Of a stretch of 6,149 bases of DNA, positions 5,337 to 6,149 are shown in pieces. The notes under the pieces are model-generated. The model did not search any database. It saw only the letters and a list, made by a program, of their open reading frames with translations, and had not been told where the DNA came from. Numbering within the stretch: position 1 is the first letter of the stretch; each line of letters begins with the position of its first letter. This DNA comes from Lachnospiraceae bacterium (lineage in GTDB: Bacteria; Bacillota; Clostridia; Lachnospirales; Lachnospiraceae): the NCBI GenBank assembly GCA_017615375.1, contig JAGAAH010000107.1, forward strand, positions 1 to 6,149, given 5' to 3'. The position numbers were made by a program, and so were the translations under genes.

Positions 5337-6149
5337 ATGGATCTTAGCTTTTATAAGGGTAAAAAAGTTCTTATTACGGGTCATACGGGATTTAAAGGCA
5401 GTTGGATGGCGGAAGTTTTGCTTAATGCAGGCGCGGATGTTACGGGATATGCGCTTAATCCGCCGACGGAACCTTCCCTTTATGAAATTATCGGATTAAA
5501 GAATAAGATGAATTCCGTTATAGGTGACATACGAGACAGAGATAAGCTTATATCGGTTATGACACAGACTAAGCCTGAAATCGTTATTCATATGGCGGCA
5601 CAGCCTATAGTGCGCGATTCCTATAAGGAGCCGGCTTACACGTACGAGGTTAACGTTATGGGTACGGTTAATCTTCTTGAGGCAGTGCGTAAGACACCGT
5701 CTGTTAAGTCACTCGTTAACGTAACAACCGATAAGGTTTATCTTAACAGAGAGTGGGACAGAGGATACGTGGAAACCGACGAACTTAACGGATTCGACCC
5801 TTATTCGAATTCGAAGTCATGCTCGGAGCTTGTAACATCAAGCTATGTCAATTCATTTTTTACTGACAAAGAATATGAGAAGAATTACGGGATAAAAGCT
5901 CCTGCCGTAAGTACGATGCGTGCGGGCAATGTGCTCGGCGGAGGAGATTTCGCAAATGACAGAATCATTCCTGATTGCGTAAGAGCAACGAAGGACGGTA
6001 AAGTGATAGAAATCAGAAATCCGTATTCGGTGCGTCCGTTCCAGCACGTACTCGACCCGGTTATGGCGTACCTTATGGTTGCGGCAAAGCAATATGAAGA
6101 CAGAAGTTATATGGGAAGTTACAATGTAGGCCCGGATGATAACGATGCA
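5337..6149 (+). CDS. rfbG: CDP-glucose 4,6-dehydratase (3' end outside window)
   Basis: 271 residues are visible of a family usually about 350-360 long; the frame is still open at the right edge. The enzyme is an extended short-chain dehydrogenase/reductase that uses bound NAD+ to convert CDP-glucose to CDP-4-keto-6-deoxyglucose, the step between RfbF and RfbH; cytoplasmic. The Rossmann motif GHTGFKG (15-21) follows KKVLIT, and HMAAQPIVRDSY (85-96) is the usual NAD-site segment. Catalytic residues are in TTDKVY (130-135) and Y156-x3-K160 within FDPYSNSK. The DK pair, where dTDP-glucose dehydratases (RmlB) have DE, together with the family-specific RAGNVLGGGDFANDRIIPD (195-213) and IRNPYSVRPFQHVLDPV (226-242), separates it from RmlB. 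Start 5337 is preferred over the adjacent ATG 5334 by ribosome binding site spacing. Third gene of the operon; order F-H-G differs from the enteric F-G-H. Confidence 0.96.
   Translation, partial: MDLSFYKGKKVLITGHTGFKGSWMAEVLLNAGADVTGYALNPPTEPSLYEIIGLKNKMNSVIGDIRDRDKLISVMTQTKPEIVIHMAAQPIVRDSYKEPAYTYEVNVMGTVNLLEAVRKTPSVKSLVNVTTDKVYLNREWDRGYVETDELNGFDPYSNSKSCSELVTSSYVNSFFTDKEYEKNYGIKAPAVSTMRAGNVLGGGDFANDRIIPDCVRATKDGKVIEIRNPYSVRPFQHVLDPVMAYLMVAAKQYEDRSYMGSYNVGPDDNDA

Noticed and set aside
5853..6092. Minus-strand open frame of 79 codons inside rfbG
   Set aside because: Antisense to conserved dehydratase sequence, with no homology or translation signals recognised.

Overview
The window looks like a stretch of chromosome from a low-GC Gram-positive anaerobe, most likely a Clostridia member and possibly Lachnospiraceae. 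This is an inference. It rests on the moderate AT bias (roughly 40% GC by eye), strong AGGAGG-type ribosome binding sites, intrinsic terminators with T-tracts, all genes on one strand, and an ECF sigma factor paired with a zinc-less, single-pass membrane partner, an arrangement common in Clostridia. No rRNA, tRNA, CRISPR array, insertion sequence or phage gene is visible.

There are three transcription units, all on the + strand. (1) Positions 2-967 hold the C-terminal two thirds or so of a MATE-family multidrug/sodium antiporter, cut by the window edge and closed by a hairpin terminator that contains its own stop codon. (2) Positions 1106-2999 hold a two-gene unit: an ECF sigma factor overlapped by 11 bases with a 469-residue single-pass membrane protein. 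That protein is probably its anti-sigma factor and has a very large, propeller-like extracytoplasmic sensor region. A weak ECF-type promoter lies just upstream, and a 13-bp hairpin terminator closes the unit. (3) From a good extended -10 promoter at about 3093-3121, a surface-polysaccharide operon begins: rfbF (glucose-1-phosphate cytidylyltransferase), rfbH (CDP-4-keto-6-deoxyglucose 3-dehydrase, an iron-sulfur PMP enzyme) and rfbG (CDP-glucose 4,6-dehydratase), the last cut by the right edge of the window.

Together the three rfb enzymes take glucose-1-phosphate to CDP-glucose (RfbF), then to CDP-4-keto-6-deoxyglucose (RfbG), then start C-3 deoxygenation (RfbH). This is the common trunk of CDP-3,6-dideoxyhexose synthesis (paratose, abequose, tyvelose, ascarylose) and of some branched deoxysugars. 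The E3-type reductase, the final ketoreductase/epimerase and the glycosyltransferases are not in the window and would be expected downstream or elsewhere. A small hairpin lies in the leader of this operon.

The items most worth a second look are the sigma factor with its unusual membrane partner, a CDP-dideoxysugar pathway in an apparent Gram-positive, the altered spacing of the RfbH iron-sulfur ligands, and the leader hairpin in front of the polysaccharide operon.
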